A DNA stretch of 64,000 nucleotides from Pseudo-nitzschia pungens (Eukaryota > Bacillariophyta > Bacillariophyceae > Bacillariales > Bacillariaceae). The position numbers and the translations under genes are program-made. Positions 54,659 through 64,000 of this stretch are shown piece after piece. The notes beneath the pieces are model-generated. The model was given only the letters and a program-made list of their open reading frames with translations. It was not told the DNA's origin and did not search any database. The stretch covers positions 62,001-126,000 of the forward strand of contig CM074761.1 of NCBI GenBank assembly GCA_037355855.1. Reading direction: 5' to 3'. Position 1 is the first letter of the stretch; every line of letters starts with the position of its first letter.

Positions 54659-56312
54659 TCAATTCCCCCCCATCATGCGCTTGTGTCGCTCCTCGAGTTC
54701 CAGAATCATTGCGTATTCTTCCAGCACCCGCAGATAACGGCTGTTGTATTCGCGAAACGGCAGGCTGCTGCCGCTTTCTCCGGGACCCTCGAGATTTCGG
54801 AGGAGGGATCGATCGGCCGATGCCGATGCCGACGCAGATGCCGCGGTTGCCGCCGCTGTATCGAGATGAAAGGCCCGCTGGAATCCGGGAAACGAATCTC
54901 CTACGGATGGCCCCGTTGGAATCCGTCGGTGGTGGTGGTGGTGGTGGTTCGAGTCGTTTCGACCAAACAGAGATCGTTCGAGTCGACGCTGGTGATGATG
55001 ATGATGATTATTATTGTGATGAGAAGGGTACAGTGAAGAAGGATGGAGGTGGTGATGGGAATGATGATGGGCGTGATGGTTTCCCGAAGCCAGGTCCGAC
55101 AACGGATGATTCGATTGCAGGCCCTGGAGCAGTGACAAATACCGGCGTCGGTTTTCTTCCTCGTGGATGAGACGTATCAAGTACGAATCGTTGCCGTTCA
55201 TTGGTTGCGACAGTGGCGGAGGGGGTATCCTGTCGAGAGAGGAAAAACCACCACCGCTATTGGCGTTGGCGTTGCTATTGCTATTGGAATTGTGATTGTG
55301 GGCATCCATTGCAGAAAAGTGCCGCCTGGCAGATGACAAAGAGGAGGATTCTGCAGTATTCCTCGAATCTTCGACTGCCACTCGACCGGGCAAAGATGCC
55401 GTTGCCGGCATCTCTTGCTCGCCCATCATTATCGAAACCCCAAAATTCCGGGGTGTCGGAGATTTCTTCCTGGTGTGCAAAAAAGATGTGCGAGTGGATG
55501 CATCCTCTGCAAGTAGCATTGCCAACGGCATCACCAACGACATTGCCAACGACATCGCGAACAGCATCGCCACTCGCTCCCGTCTTGGAAGACAAGGACA
55601 AGGCCAAGGACAAAGACTCACCGACGTTGACATTGACACCAGCACCCCTCGCTTTCTTGCCGAGTTGGTCTTGTTCCTCTTTCCACACTGCGAGTTCTCG
55701 GAGGTATCGATCCTTTTCGGCCCTTGCCCGATCCTCAAAGGTCTTTCGTTCCGAGGGAGTGAGGGCCTTCCACTTGCTCCCAATGGTTCGAGCCAGGACG
55801 GCAAAGCTGATTTTTCCGTGCGTCTTGCAGTGGACCTTCTTTTTCTGTGCCTCCTGTTCGGCGGTGGGAACGTCCTTGCCGAGCATCTGAATGCGCTCCT
55901 CGGCAAAGAAAATGTTGTAGGCCGAGAGGGGACGCTTGGGTTTCCCCTCCGGTTTGGTCCATTTCTTCTTTCTTTTTCGTCGCCGTTTCTTTTCGTCCTC
56001 GCAGGCGGTGTGGTTGATGGCAATCGCTGGAACAGCAACCGCTTCCGCCTCGGGAGAATTGGTGTTTGCAGTGTCCTTTGTGGGATGGTGTTGATCATGG
56101 GAGTTGATATTGGTCTTGATATTAGTGTTGGTCTTGATATTAGTGTCGGCATTGGACTTGGTTGTAGTGGACTTGGAAAGCATCTTGGTTAGCCCAAAGC
56201 TTGGGGATTCCATGAGATGGTCGAGTCTGTCTCGCTCTTTCAATGAGTAGGAAGAATCTGCCGCAATCATTATTCCTTCATCGATCTTGTTGCGGGTTGG
56301 ACGAATATTCAT
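54659..56312 (-). CDS. HMG-box DNA-binding protein
   Basis: Exon 1 is 56312-55622 and exon 2 is 55506-54659, separated by a 115-base intron (donor GTGAGTCTTTG, acceptor CTACTTGCAG) in phase 1, giving 512 residues. I start at the first true ATG (MNIRPTRNKIDEG). Residues about 124-211 are an HMG box: KPKRPLSAYNIFFAEER at the first helix, then GKISFAVLARTIGSKWKALT and SERKTFEDRARAEKDRYLRE for helices two and three. It is preceded by a basic patch (KKRRRKRKKKW) and carries a short insert (PTAEQEAQKKKVHCK) after helix one. Exon 2 is low complexity: Asn/Ser, a His-rich stretch (GNHHAHHHSHHHLHPSS) and a helical end (YLRVLEEYAMILELEERHKR). HMG boxes bend DNA in chromatin or transcription. Without splicing, both exons appear as separate overlapping frames. 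Confidence 0.88.
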
Positions 56313-58666
56313 TATTGTGTCACAAACCAATGATCTCCGGTTTTCGGTTTAAGTTGAGAGAAATTATGTTATGATAGGCCTACCGGTGGGATTATGTGTT
56401 TTATGTTGTGTAAGGATGTGCGGTAAGGAGTCCAAAGTTGTTCGTGCAACATTTGTCCGTTCCTTCTAGTTCCGTGACCATCGACGATTAACGATTTTGA
56501 CGATTGACAACTGTCGATTGACAATTCATTCAATTCAACCGAGGATCGCGAACTAGGAATAGCCACCTTGGCGAATCAAGGAATCATCAATTGAGATACA
56601 ATGCGGGAAACGGGGAATGTTACAAAAGATAATCCTGGACATTGGCTAAGTGAATTCAACGCTATGGCGTGGCGCTTGACAAAAGCTCTTTGTTCTACCA
56701 GATACTGTAAAACCGGTAGAGTATGTTAAATAATGTGACATACTGCATAGAAAATTTGGAACGTCACGCAAAGGAGTTTTGAGTTAAATACCCCCTGAAA
56801 TTGGTTGACTAATTCGTTGCTGCGAACATTTATGTCTGGTCGATTTCAATCTTATCACTATGAATGCTTCAATGTACATGAATATCTAAAACTAGAAGTA
56901 TCACGCAATGGGTTCTATTCGCAATTCCTTCGGATTTATTGATGACCGTCGTACGGTACGTGTTGGAGGAAGTATCAGCGAACAATCTGTCCGTTTAACA
57001 TTACTTATCAAATGGTATACATCCTATACTGAGATTTATCAATCACGACTAACACGGCTTCAACTCCGTGTGCGGTAGTACTGGTACCGTAGGTTAAACA
57101 TTTCGTGCTTAAGTCTTAATGAGGCCGACACACTCTCGTCGATCGCTCGAGGAAAGGAGAAGTCCACTTTTGTGGATGATTCATTTCATTCATTCATTCA
57201 TCATTCCCAGCATAAGCATTGTTGCTTCCTTCGTCTTCGTCCTTCATTATTTATCCAACGCTCGCTTCTCAGGCAAGATTTGCAAGAAGTTCGACTAATC
57301 CGCTCAAGTTATCATGCTGGTGGTGGTGGTTCTTCTTCTGCTGCTGGTCCTCCTCGTTGTGTTACTACTAGTACTAGTAGTATGAATAGCTTCCTCTTGG
57401 CTGCTCCTTACTATTCCTACTACTAGTAGTAATCGTAGTACTAGCAGCAGTACTAGTAATAGTAGTATTGAACAATTAAGAATTATAGTATGATTTACAC
57501 ACGATTTAGATTTATACTATTTTTGAGAGAGAAAGTGACAGGTGTTCTCTTATTATTCACACAGGTGCTCACTACTACGCTGAAACAGATACTAGTACTG
57601 TGGCGAAGAAAACTGCGTCATACTACTCTAGAGTATCAGTATTGATATTTATCTGAAAGAGAGTTCTTTTGAAGTCGTCCTCTGTTCTTCTTTGGTGCAA
57701 AGACAAGGTACTCTACTAGTACTAGTAGTAATACTACTAGAGTAGTACTACTAGCAAGAATAATAAGAAGAAGAATACTAGGAGACAGGTTCTACTTTCC
57801 CTTGTTGCTCTTGTTCTTGTGAAAGTTACTCTTGGATGTCACGGCTCCTGTTATCCAGCAAACGCTCACAATCACTTTGTTCACTACTACTACTGCTGCT
57901 ACTACTACTACTCTTAGGACTAGTACTAGTACAATCTAATAAATAGTACTTGTACGAGGAGAATAATTATAGAAGAACAAGAATTACGACTTTGAACGTC
58001 TTCTTACTACTAGTACCAGTAATACGATGATACAAAATGTGATCCATTGCTGGTTCTGTTGTTGTTGTTGGTACTACTATTACTATTACTCTTCTCGCAC
58101 TACTACTAGTAGTATAAGTTAATTAGAAGTACTTATTCTGACATTACTAGTAGTACTAGTAGTACTACTAGTATCAGTATTGTAGCTTTGGATGACGCTG
58201 GTGGTAGTGGTATTATTATTTCTTGTTTACTACTCTAGTATTGAGTGACTGATTGTTGTCCTCGTCCCATGTTTTGGCTCAGCGAATTGCACATTTTACT
58301 ACTACGACAGTAGTACATACAGGGTATGCAACAACAACAACAGTGTGCACCAGCGGGGCCCGGAGGGTCATCGTGTGTGGATTTGGGATAGACTCGAGAA
58401 GTTGTGCAGTGGATGCGATCATACTGGGATATATGATATGATTTGATATTATTATGATCATACTGTGTGATGTGCAATGATGATGATGATGATGATGCGC
58501 AATTCCATGCCATCAATTTACCATGATGCTAGTATGATACCATGCTATACAATTCGACAGGCATCGAGAATGACTGACTGACTGAATGACTGACTGACTG
58601 AATCCATCTCATCAAACACCGCACCACACCGCACCGCACCGCACCACACCACACCACAAGACAACA
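56313..58666. other. Intergenic, rich in ACTAG palindromes
   Basis: From 56313 to 57100 nothing is recognised. From about 57355 to 58185 the DNA is dominated by self-complementary ACTAGT words (see next feature). The small open frames at 57172-57426 and 58235-58516 are built partly from these repeats and are not called. Near 58617-58660 CGCACC/CACAC runs mark the 3' flank of the glutaredoxin gene. Confidence 0.5.
57355..58185. repeat. Cluster of ACTAGTACTAGTAGTA palindromic words
   Basis: At least eight separate clusters of TACTACTAGTACTAGTAGTA-like sequence occur here (about 57364, 57416, 57713, 57735, 57896, 58008, 58103 and 58145). Most are imperfect palindromes centred on ACTAGT. They are separated by ordinary sequence, so this is an interspersed cluster rather than one array. 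Confidence 0.7.
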
Positions 58667-59452
58667 TCACGGAAGGACCTCGTTGAGCAGGCGATCCAGC
58701 TCGCCGGATTCCTCGAGCGGCAGCAATCCCGGTCCGTCGTTGCATCCCCCGATGAAGGTCCCCCCCACGAAGATGGAGGGCACCGAGGTCCGGCCGGTCT
58801 TTCTCCCCAGCGTCGCCCGCAGCTCGTTTCCCCGGTTGCCCTCCAGTTCGTCGAGCTCGATCACGCCGTAGGGTATCCCCTTTTCGTCCAGCAGGTCCTT
58901 GGCCCTCCGGCAAAAGGGACAGGTCGCGAAGCTAAAGACAGCCACGGGGTGGGATTCCACGAATTCGTCGACGGTTTTGAGGGAAGCCTCCCTGTCGTAG
59001 TCGTCTCCCGCCACGACGTCGGCGACGAATTGCTTGAATCGGTATCCGAGCGGGTTGCCCGCGACCATTTTCGAGAAGGCGTTGGCCGGGGAATCGGGTT
59101 CGCTCCACTCCATGGGTTCTCCGGTTCGTCCCTTGTCGTCGACGACGGAGGCTCTCTCGACCCGGTCGGTTTCCAATCGGAACAAGGTCGAAGCGATACG
59201 GTCCAGGAATGGGCGTTTCATGTCCGGCGAGCGATGATCGACGTTGATTGATGACGGTGATGATGATGACGATGTATATGACGTGGATGAAGCGGCATTG
59301 ATTCGTGGTCGGTGCGTCATCGCCACGAAGGCGGTGGCCGATCTCAGGTATTGGACGTCATCGAGCAGGAAGACACACACCAGCACCAGCGCCAGTACCG
59401 GTACCGGTACCGGTAGGGCGGCGAAACGGAGAATGCCAGTCGAATTCGGCAT
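58667..59452 (-). CDS. Plastid glutaredoxin
   Basis: From the ATG at 59452 this is 261 residues. The N-terminus has a hydrophobic signal (VPVLALVLVCVFLLDD) and then SATAFVAM, an A-T-A before Phe, the diatom plastid-import motif. A Ser-rich linker and a helical segment follow (DMKRPFLDRIASTLFRLE, then GYRFKQFVADVVAGDDY). The C-terminal glutaredoxin domain holds the active site CPFC (about 178-181, in FATCPFCRRAKDLL), the cis-Pro glutathione-binding loop (GRTSVPSIFVGG) and the FIGGCNDG motif, ending LDRLLNEVLP. The two-Cys site predicts a dithiol enzyme that reduces protein disulfides or glutathione mixed disulfides. The roughly 100-residue stretch between transit peptide and domain is longer than in simple glutaredoxins. 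Confidence 0.9.
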   Translation of the reverse strand: MPNSTGILRFAALPVPVPVLALVLVCVFLLDDVQYLRSATAFVAMTHRPRINAASSTSYTSSSSSPSSINVDHRSPDMKRPFLDRIASTLFRLETDRVERASVVDDKGRTGEPMEWSEPDSPANAFSKMVAGNPLGYRFKQFVADVVAGDDYDREASLKTVDEFVESHPVAVFSFATCPFCRRAKDLLDEKGIPYGVIELDELEGNRGNELRATLGRKTGRTSVPSIFVGGTFIGGCNDGPGLLPLEESGELDRLLNEVLP

Positions 59453-61063
59453 CGGGATGATGAATGGTGTGACGATGGTGGCGGTCACGGATCACAAACA
59501 GACAGATCGAGATGCTCCTGGGCAAAGTGCGGTAAGCTACGTCGTGGGAGTGTGTGTGATTGCCCTCGTGGTGTTGTGGCTGTTTCGGCTTGGAATGTGG
59601 ATTGTGGGGTGTGGCATAAACCTTACGGTAAGCTTATTGAGTAATCTTAAACCTTATGGATGTGGAATGATTGTGGAGTGTGGTGCCGATCTTAGGGATT
59701 TGGGATTCTTTGCCATGTCACAATACGGTATGTTGTAAAATAAGGTTAATCTTACTCGTTCTCGTTCTGTAACTCGTAATAGTATAAGTAACCTTAGGAC
59801 TACCAGTAGTAAGTAACCTAAGTAAGTAACCTAAGGTAAGGTAATACGAAGAAGTAGTAGTAAGTACTCGTACGGTACTCTTAGTTTCTCATACCCTCTT
59901 TCATTTGGGGCTCAGAAGCCCTGAACCCCCCCCCCCCCTATTCATCTCATCTACTACACGTACTACCAGTAAGGTTTGCTACGTAAGATTATTCCTTACT
60001 TCGTATTCAAAATACACTTAACCTTACCGGCATGCCGGTTCATCGATACCTTATCCATCTCCCCCGAATGAATGAATCATCATCTGCAAAATTCGGAACG
60101 GGACCACAGCCAGATGGAGGCCATTCCCCGTCGATAAGTGGAGTCGCAGATCTCGGGTGCCAGTCCAGATGTCATCAGTTGACTAAGGTTAAGTTACGAC
60201 TTGTTAGAATTTTAAGTAAGACCCTTACTCGTACCTTACTCGTCTCGTACTTTTACTCGTAGAAGACGACGAGAAAGAGAACGAAACTCGCTTCGTGCTC
60301 TCCGACATTTCCTCCTATCCGAAGCAAAGAAGCATTACCGGTACAGTAAGCCTTACCGGTAACCTTACCGGTACGGAGTTACCTTACCAGGTACCTGGTA
60401 CCTTACTTTTGTTATTACTACTACTACTAAGACCTACTACTACTTGCGATGAGATCATTCGAAGTAATTGTCAACGGATCGGAATCGTAACATCTACTTC
60501 TAGCGAACACTACTAATCTTCGCAATGGATGGTAAGTGAACTGTATTTCTCAACAAGTAAGTTACTACGACTATCCTCCAAGCAGTCAGTCCATTGATCC
60601 AAGAAGCCCAACGATTTTCTGTTTGTTTGTTTGTTTGTTTGATTGATTGATTGATTCATTCATTCATTCAGTCATTCCTTCATCGAACGAAACCAAACCA
60701 AACCAAACCAAACCAAACCAACTCGTATACCAGCAAGAACTACGAGACAGGACCACACGAAACAAGACAAGAAAAGACAAACGACACGGTTTCCGAGAAA
60801 GTCAATTCAATTCAATTCAATTCAATTGAATCCAAGCCAAGCCAATCTACTGTATTCCTCAACTCGAACAGTGAATTGACTCGACTCGACTCGACTCGAC
60901 TCGACTCGACTCAACCCGACCCGGCAAAGTCTGCTCGCACGTTCCACCGAAGCGCAGCACAATACATCACAATACAATACAATACATCACAATCCAATCC
61001 AATCCAATCCAATCCAATCCAATACATTTCTTCTTCCCACTCTTCAAACGCCAAGAGCTCAGG
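59453..61063. other. Intergenic with stacked pentanucleotide arrays
   Basis: From 59620 to 60420 GTAAGGTTA, TACCGGTA and TTACTCGT motifs are dense, with a C homopolymer at about 59927-59938. The last 450 bases before the next gene hold several tandem arrays described separately. No gene is supported. Confidence 0.55.
60620..61026 (+). repeat. Series of tetra- and pentanucleotide arrays before the HRD1-like gene
   Basis: In order: TTTG then ATTG then ATTC tetranucleotides (60620-60670), AAACC units (about 60690-60720), TCAAT units (about 60802-60830), GACTC units (about 60877-60912), then CAATA and CAATC units (about 60970-61026). Four or more different five-base units within 350 bases is unusual and places them in the presumed promoter or 5' leader. 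Confidence 0.85.
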
Positions 61064-61282
61064 ATGCACGATCCGCTCGTTGTCGAGGGAGCAGCCGCGG
61101 GCCTCCCCAACGATCCTTTTGCGGGATTTCCACCGCAACCCAATGGAAACGATAACAACAGCACGAATACCGGCAATATTAATATTGATAACAACAACAA
61201 TGACAATAACAATGACAATAACAATGGCAATTGGAATTGGAATTGGAATTGGAACCGAAACGACGACAACGAGCGACGAATG

Positions 61283-61363
<81 letters not shown>

Positions 61364-62346
61364 AATAATGGCAATTCGCCTCCGCCATTTGCATCTCCCT
61401 TTTCGGGCAGCATCGGAATCGGAATCTTTCGCATTTCCAAGTGGTACTGTCTCGTTTCGGTGCTCTCGGCTGTCTTGGCGGTTGCGGTGGCCCCGATTCC
61501 CCCGCATCTGCACAAAATGGAGCAGCACGCATCGTGGACGACCGCCGTCTATCGAGCAAAAGACGGACAAACCATTCGACGCTCCATTGTGAGCAACAAC
61601 AAGAATAATAATAACAAGAATATCAATCATAATAATAACAATAACAACAAGAACGAGAACCAGAACAACAAGAGCAATCAACTTCTGGCCCGCAAAGAGC
61701 ACCTGGATCTTCCCGTGACGATGGGATCCTTCGAAGCCCTGATTTCTCACGCGGCAACGATAGGAATGGCGTCCAGAAACAAACGACAGAGACACAAAGA
61801 CCCACGAAACGTAAACGTAAATGTGAAAGGCAATGATAACGATTACGATTACGATTACGATTACAATGACGAAAAGGATAATGACAGTGACAATGACAAT
61901 GACAATGATCGGAGAGCGTTGGAGACTGCTGTCAATGCGAATGTCAATGTCAATGTCAATGTCAATGTCAATGCTGCATCGTGTGCTTCCGAAGAAGCGA
62001 CGTGCGAGGATCCGGAAACGGCACGAAAACGCCGTCGTCGACCCGCCGCGCAAGGATCCGAGCGAGGACGATACGTTGCAAGAGTAAAGGACAAAGAAAA
62101 GGAAAGGGAAAGGGAAAAGGAAAAGGAAAAGAAGCAGGGATCACCGGTGGAGAACGAGAGCGACAACGAGTACGACAACGAGTACGAATATGACTACGAA
62201 TACGAATACGAATATGAATATGAATACGAACGAGCCACCAACAAGCTCTTTGCTTCGTGGTTGAAGCACTGGATCGAAAGGACCAGAAATCGTGTTCCGG
62301 GGGAGAAGAAGACCAAGCCATCATCTATCATCATTCATCATTATCA

Positions 62347-62382
<36 letters not shown>

Positions 62383-64000
62383 TCATCCTCCGACTCCGAA
62401 ATCGAGAGAGCCTTGGTGGAAGGGACCCTTTCCAAAACCGCGAAAGGGGACGCGCGACAAAAGTACTTCTCGTTTCCAACGACAAAACCGCGGAATCCTC
62501 AAAATTGCCATCCAAATCGGATCCAAACCGCAACCCTGTCACCAGCGACGGCAACTATAATGACAATGACAATGACAACTATAATGACAACGACAACGAC
62601 AACTATAATGACAATGAAGAATGGCAATGGCTCGATCCCGTCTTTTGGAACCACGATTCGTTTCCCAATCTGGTGACCAGCATCATTGACAAGATCCTCA
62701 AATCGACGGTGAGACTGTGCGTCGTTACCAATTTCATGCTCGCCATGACCTACCTCCTCCACTCGGCCGTGGCCGCCTGGTTTCTCTCCCACTCGTCGCG
62801 ATCCTCATCCTCCTCGTCCCGAGCCAATACCGACAACACCACTACCAACAACAACAACACCACCACCAACAACAACTACGGTCCGGCGGCATTTTACCAC
62901 CACGATCACATTCGCGCCATGCGGAGGCAGCAGGAACGCCGCATCGAAGAAGAACCCTCCATACTGGTCACGGACTGGTCCTTTGCGTCCTCCTCGGCCG
63001 CCACCGGTGCCCGGGAACGCATGGGTGGCTTTTTGGTGTTCAAGCTCCTGCTCATCTCCGCCGTGGTGGCACCCGACACGCTCGATTTGCTCATTCTGTT
63101 GACGTGGTTCACGCTGCTGGGATGCCTCCGGAGCCTCGACCACCTGGCCCACTCGACGACGGCGCACGCGGCCGCCATCGGACAGCCCCCCCAGCGGGGC
63201 ATCGTCCGATTGCTGGCCTGGGTCCTGGCCTGCGATCTGGTGGCGGCCTGCTCCTGCGTCGCCCTCTTCCACACGGCGGGACTCGGGATGGTGCTCCTGC
63301 TCACCTGCGACTGCGCGCTGCTGGGGGCCGACGCTTTCAGCCACATTCTCAAGTACTGCCAGTGCGTACTGGAGGACTCGCACGACGCGACGATCCGGGC
63401 CATGGAGGAGCGGCAGCTCTTGCTGCATCGGATCGGGGACGGAGGCGATGGCCAGATGGATGGCGAGATGGATGGCGAGATGGATGGCAATGACGACAAT
63501 GAAATTGGTAATGGTGAAAATGGTGGTAACAATAATGATGATAATGACATTGACAATGATGATGTTGACAATGATGATGTTGACAATGACAATGATAATG
63601 ACAATGATCGCTCGGAGGAGGAGGCTCGAGAACGGGTGCCTCTGCCAACGACGACGACGACGACAACGACGACGACTGCTGCTGGGGCTGCGAGACCCGC
63701 CATCCTGACACCGGCCGATGCCCGGCGAGAATCGGAACGCCTGGACCGCGAGATGGAGGGCCTGGAACTCGTTCAGACCCGCCGACTCGCGATGCTGGAA
63801 ACGGGCATTTTCGGTCTCGAAATGACGTGCCACTTGCTGACCGTGGCGCACTTTTGCCACATCTGGAGCCTCAACGGAGTCCGGTTCACGCTCATCGACG
63901 GCGTCCTCGCCCTGCACCTGCACTCGGCCATTTCCTCGGCCTGCACCAAACTGGCCCGGCGGAGGACCGTCCGCAACATTGCCAGGGACCTGCACGGGCA
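61064..64000 (+). CDS. HRD1/synoviolin-like ER E3 ubiquitin ligase, partial at window edge
   Basis: The start ATG at 61064 opens a very Asn-rich N-terminus, then one hydrophobic helix (YCLVSVLSAVLAVAVAPI) and long Asn, DYDYDY, NVNVNV, Lys/Glu and EYEYEY runs. From about 62613 frame 3 is open to the end and gives the HRD1-type membrane core: VFWNHDSFPNLVTSIIDKIL, FKLLLISAVVAPDTLDLLIL, FSHILKYCQCVLED, and the closing LARRRTVRNIARDLHG, which matches HRD1 just before its RING domain. The RING lies beyond the window. An acidic Asp/Asn insert interrupts the core at about 63430-63610. Two frame changes (2 to 1 near 62225-62330, 1 to 3 near 62460) separate the start from the core; I see no introns there, so single-base errors or decay are likely. 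HRD1 ubiquitinates misfolded ER proteins. Confidence 0.7.

Noticed and set aside
55296..56192. 298-residue open frame on + opposite the HMG-box gene
   Set aside because: Antisense shadow; splicing on - joins two good exons with the HMG box.
60911..63995. 380- and 396-residue frames on - opposite the HRD1-like gene
   Set aside because: They consist of Val/Ile runs opposite Asn/Asp codons or antisense of the membrane core; no family resemblance.
1..64000. CRISPR arrays, operons, prophage or bacterial features
   Set aside because: Tandem repeats present are simple or coding repeats without unique spacers; genes have spliceosomal introns and eukaryotic targeting signals.

Overview
The window looks like nuclear DNA of a diatom, probably a pennate one. 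This is inferred from its gene set: three preproteins carry the secondary-plastid signal in which a signal peptide ends in A-x-A before Phe; three secreted proteins end in Lys/Ser/Thr-rich tails with silaffin-type pentalysine spacing; there is a DUF285 (BspA-like) surface protein with a Pro-Ser/Thr-Asp array and a decayed DUF4116 repeat gene; and introns are short GT-AG. Genus cannot be fixed from sequence alone. There is no operon structure, no tRNA or rRNA gene and no CRISPR array that I can see.

Layout. 0.6-2.9 kb: fragmented coding region on +. 3.7-7.2 kb: secreted DUF285 protein on +. 10.2-12.9 kb: TLDc protein on -. 15.5-16.5 kb: secreted trypsin-like protease with Lys-rich tail on -. 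19.9-21.0 kb: broken gene for a membrane-anchored protein on +. 21.7-23.8 kb: gene on - with a domain resembling one found in phage homing-endonuclease-like proteins. 25.2-26.1 kb: DUF4116 pseudogene on +. 27.1-30.1 kb: tandem pair of paralogous Pro/Ser-rich secreted proteins on +, with duplicated promoter repeats. 30.8-33.2 kb: plastid citramalate synthase-like enzyme on - (one intron, one single-base frame break). 36.2-38.2 kb: plastid fructose-1,6-bisphosphatase on - (four exons). 40.1-42.5 kb: ferric reductase/NADPH-oxidase family protein on -. 43.5-44.2 kb: non-autonomous hAT-type element with 8-bp target duplication. 45.8-48.4 kb: low-complexity protein on -. 50.6-51.3 kb: doubtful membrane ORF on -. 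52.4-53.8 kb: acidic membrane protein on +. 54.7-56.3 kb: HMG-box protein on - (one intron). 58.7-59.5 kb: plastid glutaredoxin on -. 61.1-64.0 kb: HRD1/synoviolin-like ER ubiquitin ligase on +, cut by the window edge before its RING domain.

How the parts relate. Citramalate synthase (isoleucine branch), fructose-1,6-bisphosphatase (Calvin cycle/gluconeogenesis) and glutaredoxin (redox control) are all predicted plastid proteins. The DUF285 protein, the protease and the two Pro/Ser-rich paralogues are candidates for the cell surface or silica wall. The ferric reductase fits reductive iron uptake. These are independent genes, not a cluster with one pathway.

Two window-wide properties stand out. 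Intergenic DNA is filled with a small vocabulary of self-complementary motifs (GTAAGGTTAC, TACCGGTA, ACTAGTACTAGTAGTA, TACGAAGTA). Several otherwise convincing genes are broken by what look like single-base indels, which suggests either residual assembly errors or real allelic decay.
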